Positions 1-11,859 of a stretch of 64,000 nt of DNA are shown one piece after another. A program made the position numbers and the translations under genes. The notes beneath the pieces are model-generated. The model was not told where the DNA came from, did not search any database, and saw nothing but the letters and a program-made list of their open reading frames with translations. The stretch is from Psilocybe azurescens (Eukaryota; Basidiomycota; Agaricomycetes; Agaricales; Agrocybaceae), in assembly GCA_023853785.1 (NCBI GenBank), contig JAJIRX010000105.1, forward strand, positions 1 through 64,000, in the 5' to 3' direction. Position 1 is the first letter of the stretch; each line of letters opens with the position of its first letter.

Positions 1-94
1 CTTTTTTCTTTGTTCTCTCATTTTCTTTACATCCATGTGTTTGTTTGTTCAGTTAACCAAGTATATACCCTGCCCATCTTTTTTACTCTGTTAT

Positions 95-240
95 ATTTTT
101 TATTTTTATTTTATTTTTGCTACAATGGACTCTTGTATGTAGATAATAATGTAGCATATAGTTACATATATTATATTGCACTCATGAATTATATACACTA
201 AGATTGATAGATTGAAATATTCTAGTTGGAATCCAATGAT
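95..240. repeat. AT-rich dispersed repeat, left copy
   Basis: This AT-rich stretch ends in a segment reading TATTCTAGTTGGAATCCAAT. It closely resembles 63720-63850, which reads TATTCCAGTTGGAATCCAAT in the same order after similar ATAATGTAGYATATAGTT blocks. A third partial match lies at 63898-63990. It is a repeat shared by both window ends in the same orientation. No coding potential is visible, and the element type is unknown. Confidence 0.5.
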
Positions 241-424
241 ACAGAGAGATTATATAAGCAGTGTACAGTAGGTGTATGATATAAGGATTATATAAGCAGT
301 GTATAGTATATGTAAGATAGTAGGTAACTGTGTAAATCTATTTTTATATTCAGCCTAAAGGTGTGGGAAATTTGTTTACTCAGCTTCAAGCTGGGAATTC
401 CACTTTATTACTGTATTGGCTATA

Positions 425-556
425 AATAACTCTATTCCCTTCATTCCCATCATTCCCTCCATTCCCTCTCCAATTCTTCATCATTCCCTCTTCAATCCCC
501 TCATTCCCTCTATTCCCTCTATTCTTCACTCCCTTCTCAATCCCTCCAGTCCTAGG
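425..556. repeat. pyrimidine-rich CATTCCCTC-type degenerate tandem repeat
   Basis: The sequence contains about a dozen imperfect repeats built from CATTCCCTC, TATTCCCTC and CAATTCTTC, giving a nearly pure pyrimidine strand. It looks like a simple degenerate satellite. No gene is seen around it. Confidence 0.6.
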
Positions 557-1690
557 GAATATGTGGGGTGAGAAGTACCGCTCTATAGTATTGAATTAGT
601 AATATTTAGCATGCTGAGCTTGTTATACACATACACAAAAAGTACTAACCATAGGCTACAAGATGCCAGATATCTCAAAATGTGGTGAGAATGAAAGGAT
701 ACTTTCTTAGGTGGATATGGACCAATTTCTGCATGCATTTGAATGGCCTCATTAAAATTTTTGAAATGTCTCCTCTTTCTATTTTCAGTATGTTTTTCAA
801 GCAGATGAAAACCTAACTCAACAAAGACAACTCCATTGAAGCTGAAATTTTATCGGATTATAGAGAACATCTAGTTGAGCATTTCTTCTTAAGAAACATA
901 AGGTCTGAGATTCTCCTCTCTTGTGTAATTGTGGTATTATTAAAACTTCTTATCTTTGTGATTTACTTCTAGAGGTCTGTGGTGTTAAAATTTTAGAAAT
1001 ATTTCATGGATTATTAAATATTAGATATGAGTTCAGAATTATACCAAGTCTCATATATATATCAATAAAACTGGTTGAAATATCATCAAAGGAAGGCTTT
1101 TAGCCATGAGAATTCCAGTTACTTTTTCTGGCCACTTGTATAAGACCCACACAGATAATATGCAGAATTTGTTTACTATTATAAACTTTGAATGAAATTT
1201 CACTATTTGATTCCACAACATTATCAAACCCTTTATATCCCAAGTTCATCTATGGCATCCCAGACAAGAATACAATCTTTTAAATATAGTTAGACAAAAA
1301 TTTGAAGTAATATATATTATGGAAAGCTTACTGGTAAGAAAAGGCTAGCAACATCTTGCATAACTGGTCCCAAGTTTTTGTTGACAGTAAAAGGGACCCA
1401 CATGCTAGGCCTCATGTTTGTTGCCTGAAGCTGAGAAGAATCTGAAGTGGATGAATATAAAGGCCAAAGCCCCACTTTGTTGATAATAGGTGGGAAATGA
1501 AGAATTTTCCCTGCAACAGATGGCAAATTTAACCCCAATATGGTAGTAGGTGCAGAAAGCAGATCTGGTGATCCTATTGCTTCCATTTTCTGCCAATACA
1601 CTTTTGAAAAGTCAGCTGCTGCTTGCACAAAATAAGTAGTGCAGCTGAGTGTCTTGCACACATAGGCTGCACTGTATGTACAAAATAAAT
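557..1690. other. CpG-poor AT-rich stretch with no supportable gene
   Basis: This stretch is AT-rich and has very few CpG dinucleotides, like the Harbinger-containing block at 30-36 kb. A 129-codon open frame on the minus strand (1317-1706) has a plausible amino-acid composition, but I recognise no domain or family and it has no visible introns or promoter. The stretch probably represents decayed transposon DNA. Homology to the inverted copy at 30.5 kb stops at about 1690. Confidence 0.4.
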
Positions 1691-2454
1691 TCACATACAT
1701 TATCAATTTCTATCAAGACAAATATAATACACACAGACATTATGATAGCATCCACTAAGATCCAATCAACAAATCAATATTATATGCTGCAGGCATCAAA
1801 ACAGGACATACATTGAGATGCTGAACAACTGTAAAATTTCAATATCATTGGAGTTCACTGTGGTCTATTGTGAAGATTTTGTTAGTGTAATGGAAAATAT
1901 ATTGAGACAGTATCAGGAGATGATGGTGGTACAAGTTTGAAAGGTGTTACCCAGGTCCATTCTCATTGACTCTCATGAGCACAATTCTTATTCTCACAGA
2001 AACTGCGCATGAAATGAACCTAAACACATATAATTTCTCTCACGTGTACATCAGTCAAGCCAGCCGGTAGGCCCAGACATTCAAGTCATGACAGAATTTC
2101 ATTCAAGTTGTTATTTAATACGTGGTGCGAGAGTTAAAAAGGACAGAAAAAATATGCAGTTTTAATAAGATAAAGGAGAGTTAGACGGACATGCGAAACA
2201 AGAGGGGATATAGCATTCCAAGAAATAGTGAATGCGAATAACTGAATAAAAGCAAGTGATGTTCCAAGGCGAACACTAACTCGAGCAAGAATGTAACAGC
2301 AACTCGTCTTTTCAACAGACACTTAACGACGAGGGCTATCAGGCTAGGAAAAACAAAAATAAATGAAAGTCGGAAAGACGAAAGGAGAAAAAGAAAACGA
2401 CAAAGAAAAGTTATCATTAAAAAGACCATGTCGTGAAAGTGCGATTATCGAACC

Positions 2455-2480
2455 GATGTCGATGTCGATGTCGATGTCGG
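2455..2480. repeat. GATGTC hexanucleotide microsatellite
   Basis: The hexamer GATGTC is repeated about four times just downstream of the FHA pseudogene. The corresponding place in the right arm (29763-29775) has only the diverged ACATCGACATCG, so the expansion is specific to this copy. Confidence 0.7.
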
Positions 2481-2682
2481 TCGTTTTGGGAATATTGAGG
2501 ACAGACTTGAATGCCAGACAGGGAGGCCATGCATGTGACGCAATGTGACGATGACTACGACGATACAGCAGTGCAACGACGTGGTGGTGACGACGGGGTC
2601 ATGACAGCAGGAGCAGAGAACGAGGGAGAAGGGAAGAGAGACAATGAGCGATGGCCGACTCCATATACTCGGGCTTCATCTT

Positions 2683-5600
2683 TCAAAACACAGCCGCAGC
2701 AGTGACGCTGAGCAGCACCACGCCCACCGTTATCTGCATGTTGATGCTGTTGTTGCCGTCCCGGTCCTTCCCGTGTGACGACGTTGACGATGACGAGAGC
2801 TTCCCGTTGAGCGCCTGTACGAGCCAATCCAAAATCGCCGACGATGACATTGACAAGTCGATGTGCCCACGAACCGATGAAACCCACGCCGTCGGTAATG
2901 AAGAAGCCCACAATGAGAAAATCGAAGAAACCCACGAAGGAAGCACGACCGTCCAAGCAAACATCAGCCCCGCCCAAACCCACACCGAAAAAAACAAAAA
3001 CCCAGAACATAATCAGCAACGCATCCTTCGCAAACGTCGAATAAAAACACTCACCCTTCTTTCTTCTTCTCCCTGCTCATCGTCATCGTCCTCGTCAGCA
3101 TGGTGCCCAGAAACCGAATCGGCATCGAGATCCAGCCCAGATGAGTCCACGCTCAAAGGATGATGATGGCGCCCTTGGCCGACTCCCCATTGTCCAGCGA
3201 GGACGTGATGCTCTCGGAGAGTTTGAACACCACGGATGGTTCAGGCGTCGCGAGGTTGCTCTCTGGATTCAGCACCTTTCCAGTGCCCACGACAGCCTTC
3301 TCCGTCGCCGCCCCTCCTCCTCTCCACCAGACCCCTCGCTATCGCCCTTGCCCTTGCCCTCGCCAGTATTCCCACTTCCACTATCAGCAGCCACAGCCGT
3401 AGCGGCGACAGACCCCTCTTTCACCTTTCAGAGTCCGAGCCCGAGCTCTGCAAGCGCGGACTCGGCGGCGTCACCAATCCGCCTCTCGCATAGTTTTCTG
3501 CTTCTGCTTCCCTTCTCTCCTCCTCCCACACCCCTCCCACCACCGCCCGCGCAGAAGCCTCAGCGGCCCTCATCCGCTCCAACCCAAGCTCCACCAACCT
3601 CGCCCGCGCCCTATCCAATCGCGCACGCACGTCCGCACACTCCTCACGTACCGCGCTGCATTGACCTTTGACCGCCTTTTTCCAGAGCTGCATCTTCTTG
3701 GGGAAGGTGTGTGTGAGCGCGTCGTCGTCGTCGTGCTCAGGGCTTGCCTCTGCTTCCCCCTCAGTCTCGGTCTCGGTCTTGGTCTCGGTGGGGCTGGGGC
3801 TGGCGTAGAAGATGCATCGGCAGCAGAGGAGGCAGAGGTCGGCACAGCAGCTGCTGCAACACCCTCAGCAACCCTTCAAGCTCCTCTACCTTGCGCACCA
3901 ACCCGCGAATCGTGCCTTGCGCGAGCGCATGCTGGTGCTCCAGCGCCGCCGTCAGCGCGACGACGCTCACCACCTGCAAGGTAAGCTTTGTCACCTCATG
4001 CTTGAGCACGTCGCCATCTTTGCGTTCGTGCGCTCCTCCTAAGCGATCTGGGTCCGTGTCTGTGTGGCGCTGTTCGTGGTGTTTGGCCTCGACATCCGAC
4101 CTGGACTCGGATTCCCCATTCTCGCCCTCGTGCGACTCCACTCACCTCCGCGCAAGCGGCTGAAATCACATTCGCCCTCCTCGCCCGATCGCTCATGTCC
4201 ACCCCATCTCCCTTCTCGTCGCCTCTTGCTCCCGCAGCACGCCCTCCAGTTGGCGCACCCGCTCCATGTAGCCCGCGAGCCGCGCCTGCGTGTCGCGCAG
4301 CTGCGACTGCAGGTCCTGGACGATCCCCGCTGGAAGCGCAGGGGCGTCGGTGTCGCTTGCGGTAGTTGAGGTGGAAGTGGTAGCTGGCGCAGCGGAAGAG
4401 GAGGAAGCGGATGAGAACATCGGTTGTTTTCGCTCCGCCCCTGACGAAGCTGTTGTTGCTACAGGCGGCGGCAATGTGGACGTCCCCGCTTCTGTCACCC
4501 CTCCTTCTCCTTCCCACCCGTCTCTACCGAAATCGAGGCGGGAACAGCGACTGGAGAAGTGGGCGAACTTCCGGGGGTAGCAGCAGCTGGCTGAGTAGAT
4601 GCTGTCGCTGGTGGTTGTGCTACATCAGGTGGCGGAGCGCGTACGGGCGGGAGATAAGCCGGGAAAGATGGAAGATTCGCAGGCTAGATAGAAGTGGAAT
4701 AAAGAGAACATAGTCAGCATATATGCGCATGGAAATAGAGATAAGACAAAGAAAAGACAACGCGACAAAAACACTCATAGTACATTTCGCGCAAATCCGA
4801 AAAAAACTCACCCCCCAAAGAGAACATCCCCCACCTCGCCCATCGCACCCATCAACCCGCCCAACTCGGCCCCCGTCTCCCGGCTCTTCTGTACCTCGCC
4901 CTGCAGCCCGCTCAAAATCACATCGAACGTCAACCCCGTCTTGCCCCGGGGGCGGAGCCCAATCCCGCCCATGTTCCGAGGTCCTGGGCGAGCTGCGGGC
5001 GGGGCAGTTACTGGGACCGGGCTTGAGCTTGCGCTGGTGAGTGGGCGGATGGCGAAGGGGAAGTTGCTGGCCCTGCGATTGGGGTTGTTGTTGCGCGCCG
5101 TTGACACCTGCGCCACCGCCGTTCAGCCCTCCCAAACCGCCAATCGCACCCTGCGGCTGTCGCCCATGCCTCCAACGCCGCCCAGTCCCGTAATATACGG
5201 GTGTTGCTGCCCATGCAGCCCCTCACCTGTACCAGAGCCAGCATGCATCTGCTGGTGCTGCCTCGAATGCTGTTTCGCCCAGGCAGCGACTTGCGCATCT
5301 TGCTCGGTGAACACACACACGACGCGCGCAGCGACTTTGTGGTGGATGTTTGCTTTGTTGTCTTCGCCGGCGATGTCGATGCCGAATTCCTGTCAAGGAG
5401 GGAGCGGTGAGCAGGTTGACAGGAAGAAAAGGAGGAAAATAAGGGACATACGATGATATCATCGCTCTTGAGCTCGAAAGGATCCAACTCGTGTCCCTCG
5501 CTACTCAGCCTCTCGCCGTAAATAAAACTTCCATTCGAGCTCTTCACATCCTTAATATAAATCTATAAAAATATCCAAAAGAAACAATCAAAAGACCCAT

Positions 5601-5966
5601 ACGTCAGTCCACCAAAAAAGAGAAAAAAGACTTCAAACGCGAACGCACCTGTCCACCCTCCTCCCACACCTCCGCATACTGCCTGCTCAGAACTTTACTG
5701 TCAAAGAACTCATTCCGCTTCCTAGGTGCCGTCTTCGAGCTCGTCTGCCGCCCGATCATGGTGTGCAAGCTCGTCAGGGCGATGTGCTTTAGTGCCCAGG
5801 TGTCGCTCAGCGGGTACAGGTACAGCGCTGGGAGATGGTGTTCGAGTGCGGAGAGTTGGATCGATGCTGAAGGAGCTGCGGAAAGGGCGCGGATGAGGGC
5901 ATGGTGCCGTGTGCCGTATATTATGTATGGGGTGGATGTGGGGATGGGTGAGGTGGGGGTATGCAT
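2683..5966 (-). pseudogene. FHA-domain, tail-anchored coiled-coil protein (SLMAP/Far9/HAM-4-like), copy 1, decayed
   Basis: Exon 1 (5966 to about 5649) encodes the start of an FHA domain (ALYLYPLSDTWALKHI, then IGRQTSSKTAPRKRN and SRQYAEVWEEGGQ). After an intron, exon 2 (about 5563-5458) gives the FHA core KSSNGSFIYGERLS. Exon 3 (from about 5393) continues EFGIDIAGEDNKANIHHKVA. Further on come a low-complexity linker, predicted coiled coil near 4340-4200 (QDLQSQLRDTQARLAGYMER), and C-terminal hydrophobic segments at about 2990-2690. FHA plus coiled coil plus C-terminal anchor is the architecture of fungal Far9/Far10/HAM-4 and animal SLMAP, subunits of the STRIPAK phosphatase-kinase complex at the nuclear envelope and ER; that role is inferred. 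Breaks: an in-frame TGA at 5125-5123, frame changes near 5160 and 5050, and a TGG-to-TGA-type stop inside the final hydrophobic segment. GC-rich linkers give long meaningless antisense frames. Confidence 0.75.
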
Positions 5967-7330
5967 GGATGGATGGATCGGATGAAGTGGGGTTGGATGA
6001 GTGAGGTGAGATGTGCGTGATGGTGTTGCTATCTCTGCTCAAAAGTCGAGGGTGGTCGTATCTGAAGCTCTCCAAAGGCCCCAAGCGGCTTTACAGACAG
6101 ACGGCTACGACGACGACGAAAAGAACGACGGTGGGATTCTGAAGGACGGCCTTGTCACAGCGCTACCTAACTTGGTGTGACCTCCACCCATCCTGTTGAG
6201 AGATATAGGAAAGTAAATTAGAACAGAAAAGAAACAAATGTACATTGAATACCACCCATCTCCTGGTTCAGATAAACGCGGTACCGATCCAACGGACGGG
6301 GTCACACGCGGAGTGATCGTGTGATACTGTTTAGGGGAGGTCGAAACGTGATCAGAGGCCCTGGAAACATATCTAAACTTCTCCCTCCCGCGATTATCAA
6401 CTTCTACACATCCTTCTAATAGTAAACATCAAGGAAATCTATGTAGCTGTCATACTCTTAGACTTTCGCGTAAAATGCTGTGCTTTTTGACTGAATCCCG
6501 CATTTCTCACTGGGCACATCTCATTGCCAATGGGATCACCGGTGCATTTGAGTCATGTCATTTTTGGATTGAGATAACGTATCAACGAACACTCAAGTAC
6601 TCAAAGGTCATAGGATACGAAAAATCCACAACTCGAAACATATTCCAGCTGTCGGATGATCTATGCCTCCGACCTCCTCTTCCTACTCCCTCTTCCTCCA
6701 TACGTACACGTACAATGGCTTAATTCAGCCAACTTCCCATCCGACAACGCATATCCAGCGTGCTAACCGAGCACGACTCAATTCAACCTTTGCATCTTCG
6801 AATCCTGTCATGCAGAGCCAACTTCTCGGGGACAGAATACCATAAAGAGCATTCTTATATCTGTCCGAGTCCCTTTCCCGCGAACTTCCAATTTATAAAT
6901 CAAGATTGTTTTGTACATATGCGTGCCTATAAAATTTAGAGAAAAACACTGCTTCTTGAAACCTTACTCCTTCCAATTTCTCTCCTCAAATTCCATGGCA
7001 CCTCATAGGTAATTCCATTCTTTTCCCGCTCACTACTACATTATGTTCGCACCTACCTTCTTTTGTTTGTATACAGTATGAAGAATTCCGGGTGTGTCAT
7101 TCATTTCCTTGACCATATTAAGGTCCGACATTCTGAGTTTACAGCGTATAATTCTAATTCGTCTCCGACGTACTCTAGCCCTCCTCATGCCCGTACTGAA
7201 CCATTTTCCTCATTACCCTCTTTCTGCACGCATACATACGATATCATTTGCGCCGTTTCACCCGCCAAATCCCAGGAGAATGCACGTTCAGAATGCTAAA
7301 TCAACATATAGCACCTTGACACTGCCCTTC

Positions 7331-8504
7331 TTCCAATCCAACCATGCACAGGTATTCGAACATCTGGACGATTGGAGACAAGCTATGTTAAGCTACTCAT
7401 GTAAACTTGAGCGCTGTGCGGGACCAGGTGGTAGTGCACGATATGGCGGATGATGAGCTACTGTAGGCGGCTCATGGGGAGACCTTGAAGGTTGGGATAG
7501 CGCCTGGCAGGAACAGTCATTGGCCCTCTCACGGGCAAGAATGGATTATGCACCACGATGAACGTAGCGAACATTATACTATCTATCCCCGGCCCACCCG
7601 AAACCTCGGTTTCAACAAATGCATCATACAAGGACCTTTTTGGTTAACTAACCACTTTTAACACTGCATGGACCTTGAGCGAGAACTGTGTCAAGGTGAC
7701 GTTGAAGTATGAGGCCTTGATCAAGTGAAGGGCAAGCACTATCTGCTATATAAAATCTTAAGTAGGCTTCATAGTGTGTGAGTGCCGAAAATGAATCCAT
7801 TTCAGGGATAGCTCAAAAAATGGACCTTGTGAGTACTCCTAATTTCCCTGGCGTTCGGTTCAAAACGCACTGTTCCCTCCCTTCCTTTCCCGCCCTCTTC
7901 TAGCAGACAAATTGTGAGCCCGTTACACTCGAAAGGGACGTACGTATCTCATGCGGAACTCTTCTCATTCTGCTAGCTTCAGACGATGATAACTTCTGCA
8001 ACTTTCTCACTCAAAGGATAACAGCCGTCGATCAGTCATGGTCAAAGACATCTCTGCCGACGCAGCGTACACCGCAGGCGCGTGGACTAAAGCCGTTTAT
8101 ATGGTGCATGGACACCATTCGATCACACCACTCACTTGCTTACTCTGTCGTCTGACTAAAATTCGTATGTTTCGCCCTATGTTACATCTTTACTTCAAGG
8201 GAATATGCTCGTGGTCAGGAAACATCTTCTCGGTATGTATTAATAATGCCAAATCTAACCACGCCTCATCATGAAGCATCCTCCTAATGCCGAGCACCGT
8301 CATGTTTGCATTGTCCATTGTACACGTCGGGTTGGCAGTGCGAAAACCTTTTGACGGATTTTTTCCAAAGTCAATCTACATCTGGTCCTCCCATGTTCTT
8401 CCACCATAACTTGTTCCTGAAGCGAAAGTCCATATATATATTCAATGTAAGTAGACAGCCTTACTTCTACTACATATATAAACGCTGTATATTGATCACC
8501 GGAA
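7331..8504. other. spacer DNA, possible fragment of a small multi-exon gene (unrecognised)
   Basis: This is the first part of the unique spacer between the inverted arms. On the plus strand, around 7822-8150, there are well-formed short intron signals: GTGAGT after an ATG at 7822, AG near 7908, GTACGT near 7938 and CAG near 7981, enclosing short open segments. They could be remains of a small gene, but no family is recognisable and downstream frames close quickly. I would not annotate a protein from this. Confidence 0.2.
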
Positions 8505-8580
8505 CTCTATGGCTGTTCGACGAGTATTCAGAGCTTCGCCAAACACGAGCTGCTAGGGTTGGCCAGCTAGGCCTACTCCA
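8505..8580 (+). repeat. relic LTR fragment related to the gypsy element at 21.4-28.3 kb
   Basis: About 75 bases match the 3' end of the retrotransposon LTRs: TGGCTGTTCGACGAGTATTC, then AACACGAGCTGCTAGGGTTG, ending CCTACTCCA. The match ends exactly at the CCA terminus. The rest of the LTR is not recognisable upstream, so this is a truncated, mutated solo-LTR remnant. It shows that the family has been active here before and supports CCA as the true LTR end. Confidence 0.75.
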
Positions 8581-8796
8581 ACGGTACATCGCTACTCCGG
8601 CCGTCGCCGAGTACATGGACAGTGAGCCACCCGCAAATAAAAACTATGAGTTTTCCAACTATCCTCTTTCTATAGCTGGTAGAAAAAGGTATGTATACGC
8701 TGATTCGCACCTTGTGAGTAATAGGTGGTACTCAATTGAATCAAGTCCTCATACGACTGAAAAAGACGAAGTAAATATGTAATTTTAGTTACCAGG

Positions 8797-9159
8797 TTAA
8801 AACCATGTCAGGGCAACTATCTGTCTCTCGATCTCCAGCTGAATAGCGAGCGCAGCTGCTTTGGAAAAATTGCTCTCGGGTAGATTGAATATTTTTTGAA
8901 CCATGTCAACGACGTTGATGAGATATAATACATCTCCGTTCACGTATGCCTCTTTTTCTTTGTCGAAGAAGGCCAGATCGTTTGCATAGCAGAGCAACGT
9001 GTGCCATGGGAGACAAGCCTCCTTTGGATGCAACGGAATACTATTGGCGTCTATCTTCGGTGTTATTTCCTCTAGTAATAAATCGACAAACGCCGGACCT
9101 TGTTTAGGATCATTGGGAGACATTTCAGCAAATATTGGCGGATCTGGACAGCCAGACAT
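8797..9159 (-). CDS. hypothetical protein or exon, 120 residues
   Basis: This is an uninterrupted 120-codon frame starting MSGCPDPPIFAEMSP and ending at a stop after ALTWF. The composition is protein-like: balanced, with amphipathic segments such as LINVVDMVQKIFNL and AAALAIQLEIERQIV, and no low complexity. There is no signal peptide or clear domain. I do not recognise the family. It could be one exon of a larger gene, since possible splice signals lie just outside both ends, or a fragment. It lies between an LTR remnant and a DNA transposon, so integrity is uncertain. Confidence 0.35.
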   Translation of the reverse strand: MSGCPDPPIFAEMSPNDPKQGPAFVDLLLEEITPKIDANSIPLHPKEACLPWHTLLCYANDLAFFDKEKEAYVNGDVLYLINVVDMVQKIFNLPESNFSKAAALAIQLEIERQIVALTWF

Positions 9160-9435
9160 GTAATCGTAAGCTATAGCGAACTTCCCAGAGGTGGGAATTG
9201 GTCTCTGGGCTGGCTAGTTGTTCTAGACGGCCGTTGGCTTGGTTTTGAGGATGGAACTCAGGAACGTACTCATATCCATGATGGAGCAAACATTGAAGAC
9301 GGAGAACAAGAAGGGAATGAGTAGGAGGATAATTATTCGTCCAGAAATTAAGAGCGGTAATAGATATGCACTTTTAGACGAACTGCCTTCCGTATTTGAA
9401 TTCGATATGTTCCACATCGGTCACCACTCAGTGAC

Positions 9436-10731
9436 GGTGGTTCACAAAGTAACTTATGGCAATTAACTTGGCCATACAAAAGTAACTTATATTCACTTGT
9501 GACTAACTTATGGTGTCCAAGTGAACTTTGTCACAAGCCAAGTGAGAATAAGTTACTTTGTTGCTGTATGGGAATAAGTTAATGTCACTAACTTGGGTGC
9601 CAAAGCCATGTCACACTGCAGGCAAAGTAAGTGAAAGTAAAAATGGTAGCTTATCTGGCCTATTCACACTTGTCTCCCTTGTACTCAATGCCAAAATTTA
9701 CAATAGACATATGGAAAAATCTTTGATCAGTAGAGAACTCCTCAGGAGTTAGTATTGTCAATTGAAATACTGATACTAAATCAGAATCTTTTGTAGGAAT
9801 ATGACCTTGGGGATGGGCACTTGAGCCTGTTTCCACACAACCTTATCTTCAATAATTCAATTCTTTTTAGGAGATGTGCAAAGACCTGAACTAGGTCTGT
9901 TAAAAATCAAAACATAGTTCTAGAAGAGGATTTGAGATAGAGTAAGCATAACAAGCCATTATAGTAGTACTACTTTAGTGTACCATAGGTTACTCGCTTT
10001 CATAACTAAATTTTTCTCACTTCTACAGCCCAAGCTAATGTGAATACTTCAAATTTAAATGCCCAAGTTTGAAGTTGATCTTGTCACTTTCACTTACATA
10101 ACCACCCAAGTTAAGTTAATTCAAGTCAGAATTCTCACTTTACCAGCAAATTTAATAAGTAACTTGATAGATAAAGTTTCAGAACATAAAATTAATCATT
10201 TAGCCATGCAAATATCCAAGAGGAAAGGATCAATAAACACTCAGTACAGGTGTAGGTTGATAAGCCTGGGATCTAATAATGTTTACCAGGTGTGGTACAG
10301 AGGATTATATTACATGGGGAGACCTGTGAAGTATTCTGTATACCCAGTCAAAATAATACTGTGCTTAAATTAATTCCCAGTACTTTGTGGAAAAAATGAC
10401 ATCTTGTTCAAGTTGACCACCCCTATATTCTGAACATAACACAGGCCTCTTCCCCAACATGCATTGAGTAGCCAACTTGGCACATAAACTGCACAAAAAG
10501 TGTTTTGCACTTTAAAACTTCTTAACTGTCTTTATATTACTTCTATATAGTGTCTAAAATTATTTACTTAAAGAATTACTAACAGGGTACAAGTAAAGTT
10601 ACTGGCAACCAGTGACTGTTAGTGTAAGTGAGCCCAAGTTAATTTGGCCAAGCGTGGGAATAAGTGAACACATTAACTTGGCTGGCATAAGTGAGCCAAG
10701 TTAACTTGAATAAGTTACTTTATTGACAGTC
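9436..10731. mobile_element. 1.3 kb non-autonomous DNA transposon with 8-9 bp target duplication
   Basis: Imperfect terminal inverted repeats start GGTGGTTCACAAAGTAACTT on the left and, reading inward on the other strand, GACTGTCAATAAAGTAACTT on the right. The element is flanked by direct repeats CTCAGTGAC at 9427-9435 and 10732-10740. The ends carry many short copies of AAGTTAACTTGG, AAGTGA and TAAGTTACTT, as expected of subterminal transposase-binding sites. The interior is AT-rich and CpG-poor, and its only open frame of note (10059-10373) has no recognisable domain, so the element is non-autonomous. Target duplications of this length fit the hAT or KDZ superfamilies. Confidence 0.7.
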
Positions 10732-10846
10732 CTCAGTGACCTTATCGATTATGACCGCATACCCCACCCCACCAAAGTGACCGCCGTGACATCAGTCTTT
10801 CCCACGCCAAAAGACATTCCTGTCCTATATTTTTATCATCATCACC

Positions 10847-11677
10847 ATGGCGAACCTCATTCGATCAGCTAAGTCGGCCAGCGACTGGACCATTAACGAG
10901 CTTCTCGCCTTCAACATCCAGGTGGCCCCCGTTAACGCTACCTTATTCTTCGAGGATCCTGACCTGCCCCAACCATCTATTTCCGAGACAATCCTCAATA
11001 ACTTGCAGATGCCAGATAATGGTGACATATCGGAGGACGCACGGGACTTTTTTCTGCATCTGTCATCTGTGGAAAATGCATTCGAAGAATCTGCTGTGGA
11101 TGACTTCGCTGCTCTCCTTTTGCGCTTAATGAAATACAATAGTGGCCGACAGTGCCTTATCCGTTCCAGGAAGGATATCAGCTTCATCATGGCCGGTCAC
11201 AGAGTAGATGCGAAAGCCAATGTCTGCGTGATGGAAAACAATCTATTTAGTCTGCTTGTGAAGGAAGATAGGGTAAATTTGTATTCTCTTCCCAATCAAT
11301 CCTTCTGATGACTTTACAGCGTCAAGGCCAAGGTTATCTTCAAGACATTGAACCCCAGCTTGTCGCTGAGGCAATCGCTGCCTTTCATCATAACAACGAG
11401 AGTCGTACGTTAGCAGGGCTACCAAAGCTGACCTATAAGCGTATGCCTGGTATTGTGATGATCGGCAGCGCTGTAGTCTTTACCTGATTCCAGTCACTGA
11501 CACCTTGGAAAAGCAATATCAACAGCTTCCTACCCCACCGAAGAGACAATTTTCTTTCGGTTTATCCCACCTGTACCAGACAGCTCCCATTACGGCGATC
11601 ATGGAAAAGGGATGCGGCCATTAGAAAATAGGCACATCGTCCTACAGTGCTTCGAAGCATTCAAGAAGTTTGTTGTG
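10847..11677 (+). pseudogene. conserved basidiomycete hypothetical protein, frameshifted
   Basis: Exon 1 starts at 10847 with MANLIRSAKSASDWTINELL and runs to a splice donor near 11272 (GTAAAT); the intron ends at TTTACAG near 11322. Exon 2 continues GYLQDIEPQLVAEAIAAFHH and later IFFRFIPPVPDSSHYGD and MRPLENRHIVLQCFEAFKKF, then a donor GTAAGT at 11678. The family is, from memory, widespread in mushroom genomes as an uncharacterised protein with this conserved N-terminus; no function is established. At least two single-base frame changes break exon 2 (near 11485 and before 11550), so the copy is non-functional unless these are sequence errors. The start is placed at the first ATG of the conserved N-terminal block. 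Confidence 0.65.
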
Positions 11678-11859
11678 GTAAGTTTTATGTGTTTCGACCG
11701 TGTTGCCGTGGCTGATATTGATGGATTTTCAAAATCGGTTCGCTATTGTTGTCATAGCTTAATTCCTAACCCTCATGTATTTAACCGTTTATATTTCGCT
11801 TCTAGTCAATGTAATCTGAGAAATAATCCCAGTGAGTGTCAAATAACAAAGAGCTAGAA

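Larger units (their letters stand above)
1690..7330. repeat. left arm of a large inverted segmental duplication
   Basis: Read on the minus strand, this segment matches 18650-30518 in order throughout: upstream DNA, FHA gene and downstream DNA. The 6.9 kb retrotransposon in the right copy and an internal deletion there are the main differences. By eye similarity is around 80 percent with many indels. The match ends abruptly near 1690 (pairs with about 30518) and near 7330 (pairs with about 18650). The arms are separated by about 11.3 kb of unrelated DNA. The duplication is old compared with the retrotransposon insertion. Confidence 0.8.

Noticed and set aside
1317..1706. 129-codon minus-strand frame as a gene
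   Set aside because: No domain, no splice or promoter signals, and it sits in CpG-poor repeat-like DNA at the edge of the duplication.
2511..5547. Many long open frames on both strands across the FHA copies, for example 3141-3671 plus and 3996-4517 minus
   Set aside because: They are shadows of GC-rich linker and coiled-coil coding DNA. They are low complexity, change frame between copies, and do not match any family.
10059..10373. 104-codon frame as the transposase of the 9436-10731 element
   Set aside because: It is far too short, has no DDE or zinc-finger motif, and is AT-rich chance sequence.
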